Of a stretch of DNA of 64,000 nt, positions 34,185 through 45,813 are shown piece after piece (position 1 is the stretch's first letter; every line of letters starts with the position of its first letter). This DNA is from Mikania micrantha. Lineage: Eukaryota; Streptophyta; Magnoliopsida; Asterales; Asteraceae. A program made the translations under genes and the position numbers. The DNA lies in assembly GCA_009363875.1 (NCBI GenBank), contig CM018690.1, positions 20,291,692 through 20,355,691 on the forward strand. Reading direction: 5' to 3'. The notes under the pieces are model-generated. The model saw only the letters and a program-made list of their open reading frames with translations. It was not told where the DNA came from and searched no databases.

Positions 34185-35311
34185 TTTATGAGTCCAGCTC
34201 CCCGGCTACCCCTGTATATTGAGCCAAACTCCACCAGTGCATGTAGCTTAGCATATTTTACATTCATTGGATCCCATCTTCTAACAGTCCAACAGATGAC
34301 TTTATGTTGATTAGTTGGTCATGACCACTGGATCTGCCTTTAGTAGATACAACATCAATACCATTTGCACAATTGCACTAATGTCGAATGAGACTACAAT
34401 TGAAGATTGTCCTTTAGGGTCGAATGGATTTTTTATAATTAAAATCTTATATTCAAAAGCAAAAATGCTGTGTGGTATCCAATTATCAGTTGTAAATTGT
34501 AATTGATTGCTCATTATCAGTGGTGATTTTGTTGAGCAGTAGCAGCTGTTTTGAGTTGTTAACAAAAACTGAGCAATGTAAGTTACCACATTTATCATCT
34601 ATGTAAACAATAACCATCACCACAGAATAAGGAAATAATAATAGATAATTTAAAATCAATGAAAAGGAGATGATGAATAGTTTAAAAGAGAGAATTAATT
34701 TTATGTTTGAAATATATTGTTAATATTTTATTTATGAAAATTTGACTTTTTAGAAACAAGTTATCTTCAAATTAACCCATTATTAAATGAGACATTTACA
34801 TACTTCTCCACTTAACTTGCAAAATTACATATTTCTCCACATTTATGTTTTAAAAGCATTGTACATTATGTATTGAAAATTTGTAACTTGGAGAAATATG
34901 TAATTTTACAAGTTAAAATAAGAAATGTATAATTCTCCCTTGTTGGATATTGAGATTACCTGTTTATAAAACAGGTTACCGAAAAAATAACAATTACTCT
35001 TTTCAAATTATACCCTTTTCCTTTTTCTTTTAATATTTAACAATTAAAAATAAATACATTAAATTAGTTTAAAGTGTTCTTGACTTTTATTTAAACTTCC
35101 CCTTTCATACATTTAATTATTCATTTTACTCGGCTTGTTATGATTGGCTGCAACTATAGAAGAACCTTTCTAAATGGTTGTCATTAATAATTTATACGCA
35201 CCATCAGTGGCATATTCTTGAGAAATGAGAACAAACATCAATAAAGTAAAGGAAAAACCTATGATCTTTTTTAACTTGCATTTTAATTATATACATTAAT
35301 CATTGAAATTA
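34185..35311. other. intergenic DNA; possible Copia remnant, otherwise nothing seen
   Basis: The first few hundred bases may be decayed internal sequence of the element that owned the LTR at 33691-34170, since they continue from its polypurine tract. Overlapping short frames on both strands at 34311-34598 show no recognisable domain. The rest is AT-rich spacer. Confidence 0.35.
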
Positions 35312-35616
35312 GAGTAAAATGTCATTTTAGTCCCAATGGTTTTGCAACTTTTGCCATTTTAATCCAATAGTTTAAATTTTGTCATTTTGGTCATTATGGT
35401 TTCATTTTATTGTCATTTTTGTCCATGTGGTTTGGTAACTTTTGTCATTTTAGCCCAAAAGTTTAAATTTAATTGGACTAAAATGACAATAAAATGAAAA
35501 CCATGACTAAAATAGCAATAAAATGAAACCATAATGACCAAAATTGCAAAATTTAAACTATTGGACTAAAATGGCAAAAGTTGTCAAAACTTAGGGACTA
35601 AAATGACATTTTACTC
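35312..35616. mobile_element. fold-back MULE-like MITE
   Basis: Nearly the whole 305 bp is one imperfect inverted repeat. It opens GAGTAAAATGTCATTTTAGT, closes GGACTAAAATGACATTTTACTC, and carries repeated TTTTGTCATTTTGGTC-type words inside. The GAGTAAA terminus is like that of the element at 24421-25505. The flanks (TTGAAATTA / ATATAATTA) agree at 6 of 9 positions, compatible with an eroded 9-bp duplication. No coding capacity. Confidence 0.65.
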
Positions 35617-35762
35617 ATATAATTAATACGAAAAAAAATTAATAAGACTCAGTTTATACAGATTACTTGCAACCAAAATTCGCCTTGTACAATTTTATTA
35701 TAACATAAAATAATACATAAAGAAAACATTAACCTAGAACTTTTTATACTAAAAAAATAAGC

Positions 35763-35950
35763 CTTAGACCAAAGGCTTTAGTCTAATGATAATTCATTGA
35801 CTTCTTTTATAAGAGATCTTACGTTTGAGTCTTCCTATGAGCAATTGCTTATAGATGAACACATGGTTTTACGATTGTGAGTTTCCTTCTACATGGTAGG
35901 ATCAAGTTGCTCGTTTGTTCAGTGGTGTTTGATTTAGCAGTTCAAAAAAA
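35763..35950 (+). mobile_element. possible SINE-like element, degenerate
   Basis: AAGGCTTTAGTCTAATGAT is followed about 35-40 bp later by ACGTTTGAGTCTTCC. That is a spacing and shape like degenerate A and B boxes of a tRNA-derived promoter. The body ends in CAGTTCAAAAAAAC. The match is weak and no second copy was found in the window. Confidence 0.3.
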
Positions 35951-36177
35951 CTTATAAAAATAAGACTCCAAAACCTAAGAAAACTTCACCTAAATCGGTG
36001 CGACTCTAACAACCAGATAAAAATACCCAAATAAAATGATAAAAATAACCAAAATAAACCTCATCTACATATTACACTCATCAAATAAAAAACCCAACAA
36101 TTATCTAAAACCCAAACTCAACAATTTAACCTAAACTCTAAACCAACTCAACCAATAATTCTAGAACCATGTTTCCT

Positions 36178-36248
36178 TAGATCAAGATTAAAAAAAAATG
36201 GTGAACGCCACCATTAGGCGCCTCTCACCGACCCCTAGATCAAGATTA
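36178..36248 (-). mobile_element. 45-bp retroposon-like insertion between 13-bp direct repeats
   Basis: TAGATCAAGATTA occurs at 36178-36190 and 36236-36248. The 45 bp between them, read on the reverse strand, starts GGGGTCGGTGAGAGG and ends with a hairpin (AATGGTG-GCGTT-CACCATT) followed by a run of T. A long direct repeat plus a terminal T-run fits a very short pol III-type retroposed transcript. No family can be named. Confidence 0.45.
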
Positions 36249-37444
36249 GTCCAACACAAATGTTGTTAGCAACCAAGTAAAAATCAAAATAATATTTGCT
36301 TCAGGTATTTAAATACAATTCAAAATACTATATTTTTAAATCATAACAATCAAAGACAAGAGATTTATATCACTATTGACAGACTTTCTTTCTTAATTTG
36401 AAACCCAAAAAGTTTTGAAATCATTTATATTTTCTTACCAAAGGGTAATAGCCTAATAGTACCTGGGTGTTAAAATGATGATCCTTCCAAGTAATTAAGA
36501 ATTTAAGTCTCAAGAACAAAGGGATAGATTTGGGATTAAAGTATGTGAGAGTTGGCTATTCAAAAATAAAAATAAAAATAAAAAATAAACTTATATTTTC
36601 TTTATTTTATGGTAATCACTGTTAATGAAATGTTAATCAGACACTTGAACTTACCTGGGAATTCATCATCTTACAGCTGCTCAATTTTCTTGTATTATGT
36701 GAAATAGGCCAAACATTTTAACTTGCCACAGGGACCGTTTTCATGTTGTATACAAGTAGGTCCCATATGTACAAGCATCTTAAATAGCAACTGGTGGTTA
36801 GTTGGAGAGACATGATTGCGAATAAACAAAGATTAACAATGTTGGATTCTAGGGTAACAGACAAGGGGAGAGACGGATGATCCACCAAGACGAAGAATTG
36901 ATACGCCTTAACCTTACCCTGATTTATTAATCATTAAACATTAGTTTAACATAAACAATGCCCACCTTCATGACTAAAACTAACCAATCCCATTATATTT
37001 ATTAATAACTGGGAAAAAAATCAAGGAAGCTGATTGAGAAATTTATGTTAAATTATTCTTAATAATGCAATTACCTCTCATCTTCTGTTCAAGGCATCTG
37101 CAACACATCAAATCTGAAAGTCAAACCCCTATTCTACCAATACCTTCTCCCTTTCAAGAACCCTATTCTTTCATGCTATTTTCCTTAAAAACCACAGATG
37201 CATCCTTTATTGACAAAGTCAAAAGGGTATCTCACTAATTTGTAGTATTATTTCACTGTTTTTTTTTTCTGGTTTTTGATCTAAGATTCTGAAGGAAAAC
37301 AGTTTGTGAGAATTCTTAGAGACGAATAATGGATCAGATTCATGGGGTAATAGAAAAGTTTTTGTTTATGAAGGCAAGATGAGAACTTTAATTCTAGAGT
37401 TAAAAACATGATCATCGGATGGGGAAGCTTAAATTCATAATAAG
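36249..37444. promoter_or_regulatory. upstream region of SYMRK
   Basis: Spacer and presumed promoter/5' leader of the forward-strand receptor gene. The sequence is AT-rich and I cannot point to a defined TATA box or cis element with confidence. A 69-codon reverse frame at 37281-37490 overlaps the first exon and is not considered real. Confidence 0.35.
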
Positions 37445-40400
37445 ATGATAATGGAAGCATTGAATTACCAGAATTCAAGATTGGTTTCATGTTGTGTTAT
37501 TGTCTGCATCTTCATAGCCATCCAACCAACCTGTTCACAAGAAGGTATGCTTAGTAATCTCAAAACTTGGTCAATAACATTAATAGAATCATAAAAATTT
37601 TTGATGTATCACTCATGTCAATAAACCAAGTAGGATAGGTTTATGGATAAATTCCATATCTCATTAATGATATGCAGATCATACATATGGTAATATTGAT
37701 CAAGTATACTAATCAGACTTGTTCAACACTTGATCTTGCTAAAAAAGGATATTTTTGTCAAACAGAAGTCACTTAGAAAACTAGCAATCTTGATCAAAGA
37801 TTAATAGATACTATATTATAGGATATCTTCAATTTTCGCTATTTTAAATAAATTGATCATTGTACCCTGACTCCATTTAATAATAAATTATCAAATTAAT
37901 GCAGATTTTGTAAGTATACAATGTTGTGCTGATTCAAAATTCACAGATCCAAATAACAATATAACATGGATCCCAGATGATACATGGTTCTCTGACAACA
38001 GACAATGTCAAGACATAATGAGACCGTTACAAAATGGTACAACATATGATCATGCTCGATTCTTCAACTCAAATTATGGTGCAAAATGGTGCTATGAATT
38101 ACCCACCAAAAAGGGTCAAAATTATCTAATTAGGGGTACATTCCCTTATGAAGATATTAATGCATTCCCTACAGGGACATATTTTGATGTTTCAGTTGGT
38201 ACTACACCAATAGGCCGAGTTAACGCAACAGATGAAACTGAAATTGAAGGGATTTTTAGAGCTACCAATGATTATATCAACTTTTGTTTATTACCAATAC
38301 AAGGAAATCCTTATGTTTCCAAGATTGAATTAAGACCAATGGATATAGATTTTGGAGATCCTTCAGTAGTTCTCAAACTTATGCATAGAATTGATGTTGG
38401 GAATACAAAACGAGAAATCAGGTATGTTTCAAAAACTATACTCATGAGAGAAATTTAAATGTATCTACATGCCCTTGTAATATTTATATATACTATTTCA
38501 GGTATCCAGAAGACTCATATGATCGAATCTGGAAACCTGACTCAGATTTGAACCAAGATCTGAATTCCACAACACTAGAAAACAGCAATGTTACTGGCCC
38601 AAATGGCACAAAAGCTTTACCACCTATTACTGTGCTACAAACAGCTCAAACACATTCAGATCGTTTAGAATTTTGGCATAATTTGCCCCAGGGATACAAT
38701 AATTATATTCTTAATCTTTATTTTCTTGAACTTGATGGGTCTGTGAAAATTGGACAGCGAGTGTTCGATGTTTACATTAATGATAAACAAAGGCAGCAGA
38801 TTGATTTATTATCTGGTGGTACAAATTACAAGGCTATTTCTATAAACTTCACAGCAAACCAATTTCTTAATTTGACTATTAAAAAAGCTACTAATGGGTC
38901 TCAGTGGGGTCCAATTTGCAATGCTTATGAAATTTTGCAAGTTCGCCCAATGCTTCAAGCTACTGATCAACAAGATGGTAATTTAAGTAATTTAAATAGT
39001 GCCTACTTTATGTACCTTAAATGTTATGATTAGTTCACCAATCAGTTCAATTAATAATCTGCAGTGGATGTGATTTTTATTATAAAAAACGAGCTGTTGG
39101 TGGAGAACCAAGATAATGAGATATTAGAAAGTTGGACAGGTGACCCGTGTCTCCCATACAGCTGGCATGGGGTGATGTGTAACCAATCAAATGGAAAAAC
39201 AGTCATAACTAAGCTGTAAGTTTATAACATTATAGGGTATAATGTTTGCTTGGACAAATGATATATAACATATATTTTGCAGGGATTTATCTGATGCAAA
39301 ATTTAAAGGACCACTTGCACAGGGCATCACTATGCTGGCTCATCTTATGGAACTGTATGATATGCTAACTTCTTAAGTCAAAGTAATTGATTCTCAAAAG
39401 TCAAAAGACGTTAATTGCTTACCTCTTATTGTGAACTATAGGAACGTTAGCAATAATCATTTCACCAACAGCATTCCAGTATTCCCATCTTCTTCAGTTC
39501 TCACTTCAATGTATCCTTCTTCCTTTCAAAATCAATACTAAGAAGTTGAATATTATTAATATGTGTTTTAACAGAAGCAATTAACTATTAATTATCATAT
39601 GTTAGGGACCTACGAAACAATAATTTCATGGGAGGGATCCTAGACTCACTTACCTCCCTTCCACACTTGACACAGCTGTGAGTTCTCTAATCAGCTGAAA
39701 ATTTATTATGTTATTGAACTATTAAAAAATTCAATATTTCAATAGTCAATGTGTTGGCATTTACATTTAGATACTATGGCTGCAATAAAGATTTCAGTAA
39801 AGAGCTTCCTAAAAGTCATAATTCATCCAGGCTTGCTACAGAGTAAGGACTTTAATATTATAAATATGTATAAATGTTATACTAAACATATAATTGTTTT
39901 GGTTTTAGCAATGGAATGTGCAGGGGAGACAAATCATCACATCCAGCACAAGTTGTATTTATAACAGCAATTGCAGGTGCAGCCTTTTTAGTAATTGGAA
40001 TAGGTGCTTGCCTAATTTGCATTTACAAGAAACGGAAAATGGTCAACAAAAGATCAGAAAGAAAAAGAAGTACAATGACCAAGAGTAAGCATAGTTAATG
40101 CTTTCTTTCAAGATTTTACATCTTTAAAAAATTAAGCATATGTTTTTGTAACAAACCTGAAATGCAGATGCAATTTATGCAATGCCTAGCAGTAAGGATG
40201 ACATTAGTTTAAAGGAGATATCCATACAAAGTTTTACTCTTGAGCAGATAGAAAGTGCAATACAACATTACAAAACACTAATAGGTGAAGGAGGGTTTGG
40301 ATCTGTTTACCGTGGGACCCTATCAGATGGTCAAGAAGTAGCAGTTAAAGTCCGGTCAGCAACTTCAACACAGGGTACCCGTGAATTTAACAATGAGGTA

Positions 40401-42127
40401 AATAACTGTTGCTTTTTTTTAGCCAATTTGATATAAACATAGACATTGACAATGTTGTCTGCAGTTAACTCTTTTATCAGCTATTCAGCATGAAAATTTG
40501 GTGCCACTTCTTGGTTTTTGCTGTGAAAATGATCAACAAAGTCTTGTTTATCCATTTATGTCTAACGGATCCCTACAAGATCGGCTTTATGGTATGTCTT
40601 TTACAGATGAGTAATTTTCTCAGTTCATTTTTGTTTTGTCATACTCCCTGTCTCATTTTTATTGTCTACATTTATTTTAGTATTTCCAAAATCATTGTTA
40701 CACCAACCGGGCTGCTTGCGGCCGCACTTTACCTGTTCCTCTCGGATAGTCGGATATTGGGGGGCCGGGGGTTTACCACATAAATGGGTTCCCACGGTAC
40801 ATAAAAAAAATAATTAAAAAAAATATTATCCATGGGCTCAAGTTTTTAAATGCAAGTGTAAACATGACATTCTGTTGACTTAAAAGTGTACTGATTGCGC
40901 CTTAATGCTCTCATTGTTTCTTTAACAAGGTGAAGCATCTAAACGCCGAGCTCTAGACTGGCCAACCAGGCTGTCGATAGCTTTAGGATCTGCCCGAGGT
41001 AAGTAAAACGTATCTATATTTGAATATACTAGTTAAATTTATGTGTAGACAGAATATTATTTCTATGTGCACTAATCTACCATTGAAAGAATATTTCTAC
41101 TAAGATTAAATCAAATACAGCAAAAACTAATAAAAGCAATCAGCAATATTTAGATGCCGTTAAACTTAAGCAAGTCAGATACTAACCACAGAAAAATATA
41201 TAGACAATTATGCAATCATTTAAACAGAATAAACAAAAGGATAAAACTATCTACTTAAGTTTAATTGTCCATATAACACTAATACATAATTTCATCCTCC
41301 AGGTTTAGGCTATCTTCATACATTCTCAGGAGGGTCAGTCATACACAGGGATGTGAAATCAAGTAATATACTCCTAGACAATAGTATGTGTGCTAAGGTA
41401 GCAGATTTTGGTTTTTCAAAATATGCACCTCAAGAAGGAGATAGTAACGCGTCTCTAGAAGTAAGAGGAACAGCAGGATACTTGGATCCAGAGTAAGTAT
41501 AAAGTATAAACTTTTCAATTCCTACAAAAATCACCATAATTTAGACATGAACAAACTAAAGCTTTTGTATTTTCAGGTATTATTCAACCCAACATTTGTC
41601 AGCCAAGAGTGATGTCTTTAGCTATGGGGTTGTGCTGCTCGAAATTATCACTGGTCGTGAGCCTCTTAATATTCACAGACCACGGAATGAGTGGAGCTTG
41701 GTTGAATGGGTATAATTCAATTCCAATCCAAAATCAAAATATAACAAAATTATGTAAAAGATTGTAACTGTTATTAATTATGTAGGCAAAACCTTATATA
41801 AGGAATTCACGAATAGAAGAAATAGTGGATCCAAGCATAAAAGGAGGATATCACACAGAAGCAATGTGGAGAGTCGTGGAAGTAGCATTAGCATGTATTG
41901 AGCCATTTTCGGCATATAGGCCCTCTATGACAGACATTGTTCGTGAGCTAGAAGATGCTTTGATTATTGAAAATAATGCATCAGAATACATGAGATCAAT
42001 GGATAGCTTTGGGGGATCTAATCGGTTTTCCATTGAGAGACCAATTGTTATTCTACCTTTACCTACTCCAACTTCATCAGAACCATCATCTCTTCTTTCA
42101 CAACCTACTCTTCCCCAACCAAGATGA
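37445..42127 (+). CDS. SYMRK: symbiosis receptor-like kinase SYMRK (NORK/DMI2)
   Basis: Fifteen exons: 37445-37544, 37905-38421, 38502-38977, 39065-39215, 39283-39354, 39442-39510, 39606-39677, 39771-39842, 39909-40084, 40168-40397, 40465-40591, 40930-40998, 41303-41492, 41577-41709, 41786-42127. All are GT-AG and in phase, giving 931 residues. Signal peptide ([19 protein letters not shown]), malectin-like ectodomain (about 35-365), WTGDPC near the GDPC motif, three leucine-rich repeats, membrane segment ([19 protein letters not shown]), then kinase with [39 protein letters not shown] and [10 protein letters not shown]. In legumes and other hosts SYMRK acts at the plasma membrane, partnering LysM receptors upstream of nuclear calcium spiking in mycorrhizal and rhizobial symbiosis. 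All kinase signature residues are present. Start could also be the ATG at 37451. Confidence 0.95.
40687..40815. repeat. GC-rich retroposon-like fragment in SYMRK intron 11
   Basis: The longest compact GC-rich patch in this gene's introns (GGGCTGCTTGCGGCCGCACT, then GGGGGGCCGGGGGTTTACCA) ends in an A-rich tail (CATAAAAAAAATAATT). Composition and tail suggest a SINE fragment inserted in the sense of the gene. No copy elsewhere in the window allows its ends to be set. Confidence 0.35.
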
Positions 42128-42651
42128 ATTACTGTCAAAATGTAGCACATGATGTATGATAATTAAGTAAATATATTTACTCTCAGCTGATTCCAATCTA
42201 GTATATTTAATCAGAGAAAAGAAACAAAGAATGCTACAATGGTGTGTGCCTGTACTGCTTAAATTTACGCCAGAGAGCATATTTTGGAATATCCCATATA
42301 TTTTTATGTTGTAAAAGTTCATATTGTAGATATAATAGTGAAAAGCCAAAAAAGGAATTAAGATATATACTACAGGGGCATTTGCAACACTATTTAAAAT
42401 TGAGGATATGACTATATGGGAAAAACAGAAAAGTGCCAAAAACAAGAGAATGACAATTGGCAAGAGTAATTAATTAGGAGTGTCCCTATATGACCAAGAA
42501 AATGACAAAATAGGTATGACAAATGCATTGTGAATTTGGGATTACAAACAAATATACCTAGCAAAAATCCCACTCAACAATAGGGTCTTGGGGAGATATG
42601 AGAGCAAACCTTACATCGATAAAGAGGTTGCTCCCAGACCCTTGACTCTAA
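42128..42651. other. 3' flank of SYMRK
   Basis: Presumed 3' untranslated region and spacer. Reverse-strand frames here are translations of AT-rich DNA. Nothing else was recognised. Confidence 0.45.
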
Positions 42652-43459
42652 GGTGGTGTTTGTTTTTCCTAAAAAACCTCTTCTAACCTCTTATGTCTGC
42701 ACTGCGCAGACGCAGGAAGAGGTTAGGGGTTCGCAGACTGTTTGTTTTCTCGAAGACCTTTCATTAAAAAAGGTCTGTGCGGGCTCTTTTTGGCGCAGAC
42801 GTGGACCAAAGTCTTTTCCAAGAAGAGGTTAACCTCTTCACGTTCAAGAGAAGGCTCCTCAAGCCCTTTCCCGACTGTGCCTCCTCCTCCACCGCCACTG
42901 CCGCCGTGAGGCCACCTCAACCCACCGCCGTCGTGCCTGTTCCTCAAGCCACCGCCGTCGTGAGGGTTCCTCCTCAACCCACCGCCGTCGTGCCTGTTCC
43001 TCAAGCCGCCGCGATCATGAGGGTTCCTCCTCCTCCACCGCCACTGCCGCCGTGAGGGTTCCTCCTCACCGCGAGTTTGCTCCACCTCTAGGTCGTTCGA
43101 TCGAACCCTAGGTTGTTCGATCGGAGATGAGGGGCGACGAAAACGAACCCTAGGTTGGAAGATCGGAGATGAGCGGCGGTAGGTTGGAAGATCGGAGATG
43201 GTGCGACGATCGGTGGACGATTTCGATGGATGGGTTGGGCTGAGCAGGGAAGTGGTCGACGGTGGGGTTGGCTAAACATGGAAGAGGTCGACGGTGGGGT
43301 TGGGACGGTGGGGTTGGGAAGAGGTTTTAAGGTTGATAAAAAACAAACACCCCCAAAAGCTCTTCTTGCAGGGGTTTGGTCCACCTCTTCTGCAAAAGAG
43401 GTCTGCAGATGTGGTCCGCAGACCGCAGACATTTTGCCTCTGAAAAAACAAACACCACC
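42652..43459. mobile_element. PIF/Harbinger-type non-autonomous element with GC-rich core
   Basis: The TIRs are GGTGGTGTTTGTTTTTCC on the left and GAAAAAACAAACACCACC on the right, flanked by TAA at 42649-42651 and 43460-43462. The 3-bp TAA duplication points to PIF/Harbinger. Further inside, both ends carry AAGAGGT/GCAGAC words in inverted order. The 808-bp core holds tandem CCTCAACCCACCGCCGTCGT-type units (about 42905-43040) and no transposase. Proline/valine-rich reading frames on both strands come from these repeats. Confidence 0.7.
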
Positions 43460-43775
43460 TAAAATTGATGATAAAACAAGTCTAATTAAGTTGAACTTTT
43501 AAGAATTCTGAATTAAGCAGTAAAAAATAATGATCTACATGAGGCATGGATGGAGAAGACAGAATTAAATCTGATGCAAAGTTTGAAAGTTTTGTATAAA
43601 TCATCAGACAACTTAAGGCAGACTATGTTTGTTGATTTTCCAAGCGCTCTTTTGGGTCAGTAATATGGAGTATGCACAAGAAGATAATTCATGAGAGCTT
43701 AAAATAGCTCATAAGAGCTTAAAATAGATGATAAAAGGACCAAACATAATAACTTGTATCAGTTTAAAACAAACA

Positions 43776-44035
43776 AACTTACCCAGTATATTCCCATTCT
43801 ACATTAGGGTCTAGGGGAATGATAAAGACAAATCTTAACCCTATCCCAGTTGGGATAGAAAGACTGCTTTGAAGAAGTCTCAGGCTCAAAGTTATCGTTT
43901 GAAGTTAATCATCTCAACACTTTTAACGTTATTTTCACAAAATAAGTAAAATAACGTTAAAATTAGTGGAATTTTACTTTTGCCCCTTGAGGGCCCACAC
44001 ATATATACATTATATGCGTACACCGCAAATAAGGA
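43776..44035 (+). repeat. dispersed repeat, copy B
   Basis: Same ordered blocks as the copy at 19041-19310: TTACCCAGTATATTCCC, CCCTATCCCAGTTGGGATAG, GGCTCAAAGTTATCGTTTGA, GAGGGCCCACACATATATAC and TATATGCGTACACCGCAAAT. The copies differ by scattered substitutions and small gaps. Shortly after, at 44050-44210, the phrases AAAATAGATGATAAAA and GATGCAAAGT.TGAAAGTT repeat a piece of 43460-43620, so this repeat is bracketed by a local duplication. Confidence 0.6.
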
Positions 44036-44503
44036 ATCTCATATCAATTTAAAATAGATGATAAAACACGTATAATAAAGTCAAACTTTATGGGTCCAAA
44101 TAAAGCGGTAAAAAATAATTATCTATACTAGTAATGGATGGATAAGACAATTAAAGCTGATGCAAAGTATGAAAGTTATGTATAAACAATCAGACAACTT
44201 AAGGTAGACTTAGAATCATATATGTTGAATTTCCACGAGTTCGTTTAGGTCAGTGACATGCAGGAAGGCACAACAAGCCACAGCCAAATCATCATAAAGA
44301 CAACAAGGTGATATGAAAACAAAGAGAAGGGAACTACTCCTATTACAAAATGCACATATGAACTACACATATAAATATATGAGAAGTAACACCGGAATTT
44401 GGACAAGCTAAACAGCTAAAAGTCTGGAAGACAGGCTCTTTCATGTAGTCCTTGGCCTTTTTTTTTCCTTTTTTCTACAATGTCATGTCATAGTCTTTTA
44501 GAA

Positions 44504-45256
44504 TCAAGTCTTGAATAGATTCGGATTGGCAGTGGCAGTACTAACTTGTACTTCAAGCAATTCTAGACAACGCTCAAGTGTATCAAGTTTCTCATTCAGA
44601 GATGCCAATTTGCTTTTTGTTGTAGCCTCTGAAAAACAAAATATATTTTGTAAATACACTAAAGCAATTAAACTTAAAGGTCTATCATACCTACAAGATG
44701 TGAAGCACATAAAGAATAACTATTTCTACAATATTTTTCCTCAAAAATGCATTACAGTTTGCTGCCCCAAACATAGCAGATGTGGTTACCAAATGCCAAT
44801 CTCCAATTTTGTTTATTAATAGTATTGACAAATGACAAGCATAAAATCATAACCTACTGAATTATCTCCAGCAGGAAAATATAAATTAGTTGGTAAAATT
44901 CGTAATCCTTCCGATAGTTTTTGCTTTAATTATATAATTTACACAAAAACACCACAAATTGAACGACGTTAGAGATATCAACAGCACAAATCCAAAAAGG
45001 AACTGCTGTGCTACGATCTTCGATGCAAATTCCTCGTGTAAATTACAATCACAGTCAAAAGTTAATTACTAACTGCAATTAAGTAACAGGAAACCAAAAC
45101 ATCGAGATCAATTTAGGATTTACCGAATTGAACGAGGAAGTCAAAGAGTTGACGAACTTTGAGCGAGATGTGCGAAATGAACTCTCGATTCTCCCAATCA
45201 GCTTGTACTGCTATCCCTACGTTTACTGCATTGGTTATTCCACCTGCTCGAGCCAT
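44504..45256 (-). CDS. BRK1: BRICK1 subunit of the SCAR/WAVE complex
   Basis: Two exons on the reverse strand, 45256-45124 and 44628-44504, with a GT-AG intron of 495 bp, giving 85 residues, the same length as Arabidopsis BRK1. The N terminus ARAGGITNAVNVGIAVQADW is followed by ENREFISHISLKVRQLFDFL and, after the intron, TTKSKLASLNEKLDTLERCL and EVQVSTATANPNLFKT. It is one long helical, coiled-coil-forming polypeptide. BRK1 (HSPC300) is the smallest SCAR/WAVE subunit; it stabilises SCAR and so promotes ARP2/3-driven actin branching in epidermal cell and trichome growth. One Cys in LERCLELLE replaces the Arg usual in Arabidopsis. Confidence 0.95.
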
Positions 45257-45606
45257 TTTTAACAACGGCAATTCTGATTTCTCGATTTACGTCTTCTTCG
45301 GATGAATCAGTGATGATGATTTCTTCTTCCCGTGAATTGTGTGATTTAAGCAACGGATTCGAAAGCGAACATGATTGTGATAGACTGATATTGCAGTTCA
45401 GAGCACATTAAAAGGGGGTTCTTTTGAGGGAAACCCTCCAGTTATGTAAGATCTAAAAAACGCCCCCAAAACTATTTTCTCGTAAATTAGTAGGTAGCAA
45501 TGTAGCATCAACAATTTTTTGGTACGGTAATCAATAACAAAATCACACGAATGGCATGGGGAAGGTGAAATACAAGACAATTTTATCTTGGCTGATGTTG
45601 TACTTA
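45257..45606. promoter_or_regulatory. upstream region of BRK1
   Basis: Presumed promoter and 5' leader of the reverse-strand BRK1 gene, including a CT/GA-rich stretch (TCTTCTTCGGATGAATCAG). No defined regulatory site can be asserted. It runs into a MITE whose left end is 350 bp upstream of the ATG. Confidence 0.35.
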
Positions 45607-45813
45607 GACCACGCGGCATGCCATGTGGTTGGGGCGTGAGTGGTTGTTTTTTGGGAGTGGAACACCTCCTCCTTGGGGCGTGGGAGGGCTGGGCGTGGAC
45701 ATCATCACCAACCACTTGGCATTTCTATTACAAGTGACTGAGTTGATGGTTGTGATGGATGGCACGTGACGCCTAGATGGAGTGGTTGGGGCCAAAGGAC
45801 ATACCCCATGGTC
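45607..45813. mobile_element. short Tourist-like MITE upstream of BRK1
   Basis: The ends are inverted repeats, GACCACGCGGCATGCC against GGACATACCCCATGGTC (about 14 of 17 paired), flanked by TTA at 45604-45606 and 45814-45816. The 207-bp body has the GGGGCGTG / CACGCC type of words common in such MITEs and no gene. A 3-bp TTA duplication fits PIF/Harbinger. Confidence 0.65.

Noticed and set aside
42723..43432. Proline-, arginine- and glycine-rich frames on both strands
   Set aside because: Products of the GC-rich tandem repeats in the Harbinger-type element; no start context or domain.
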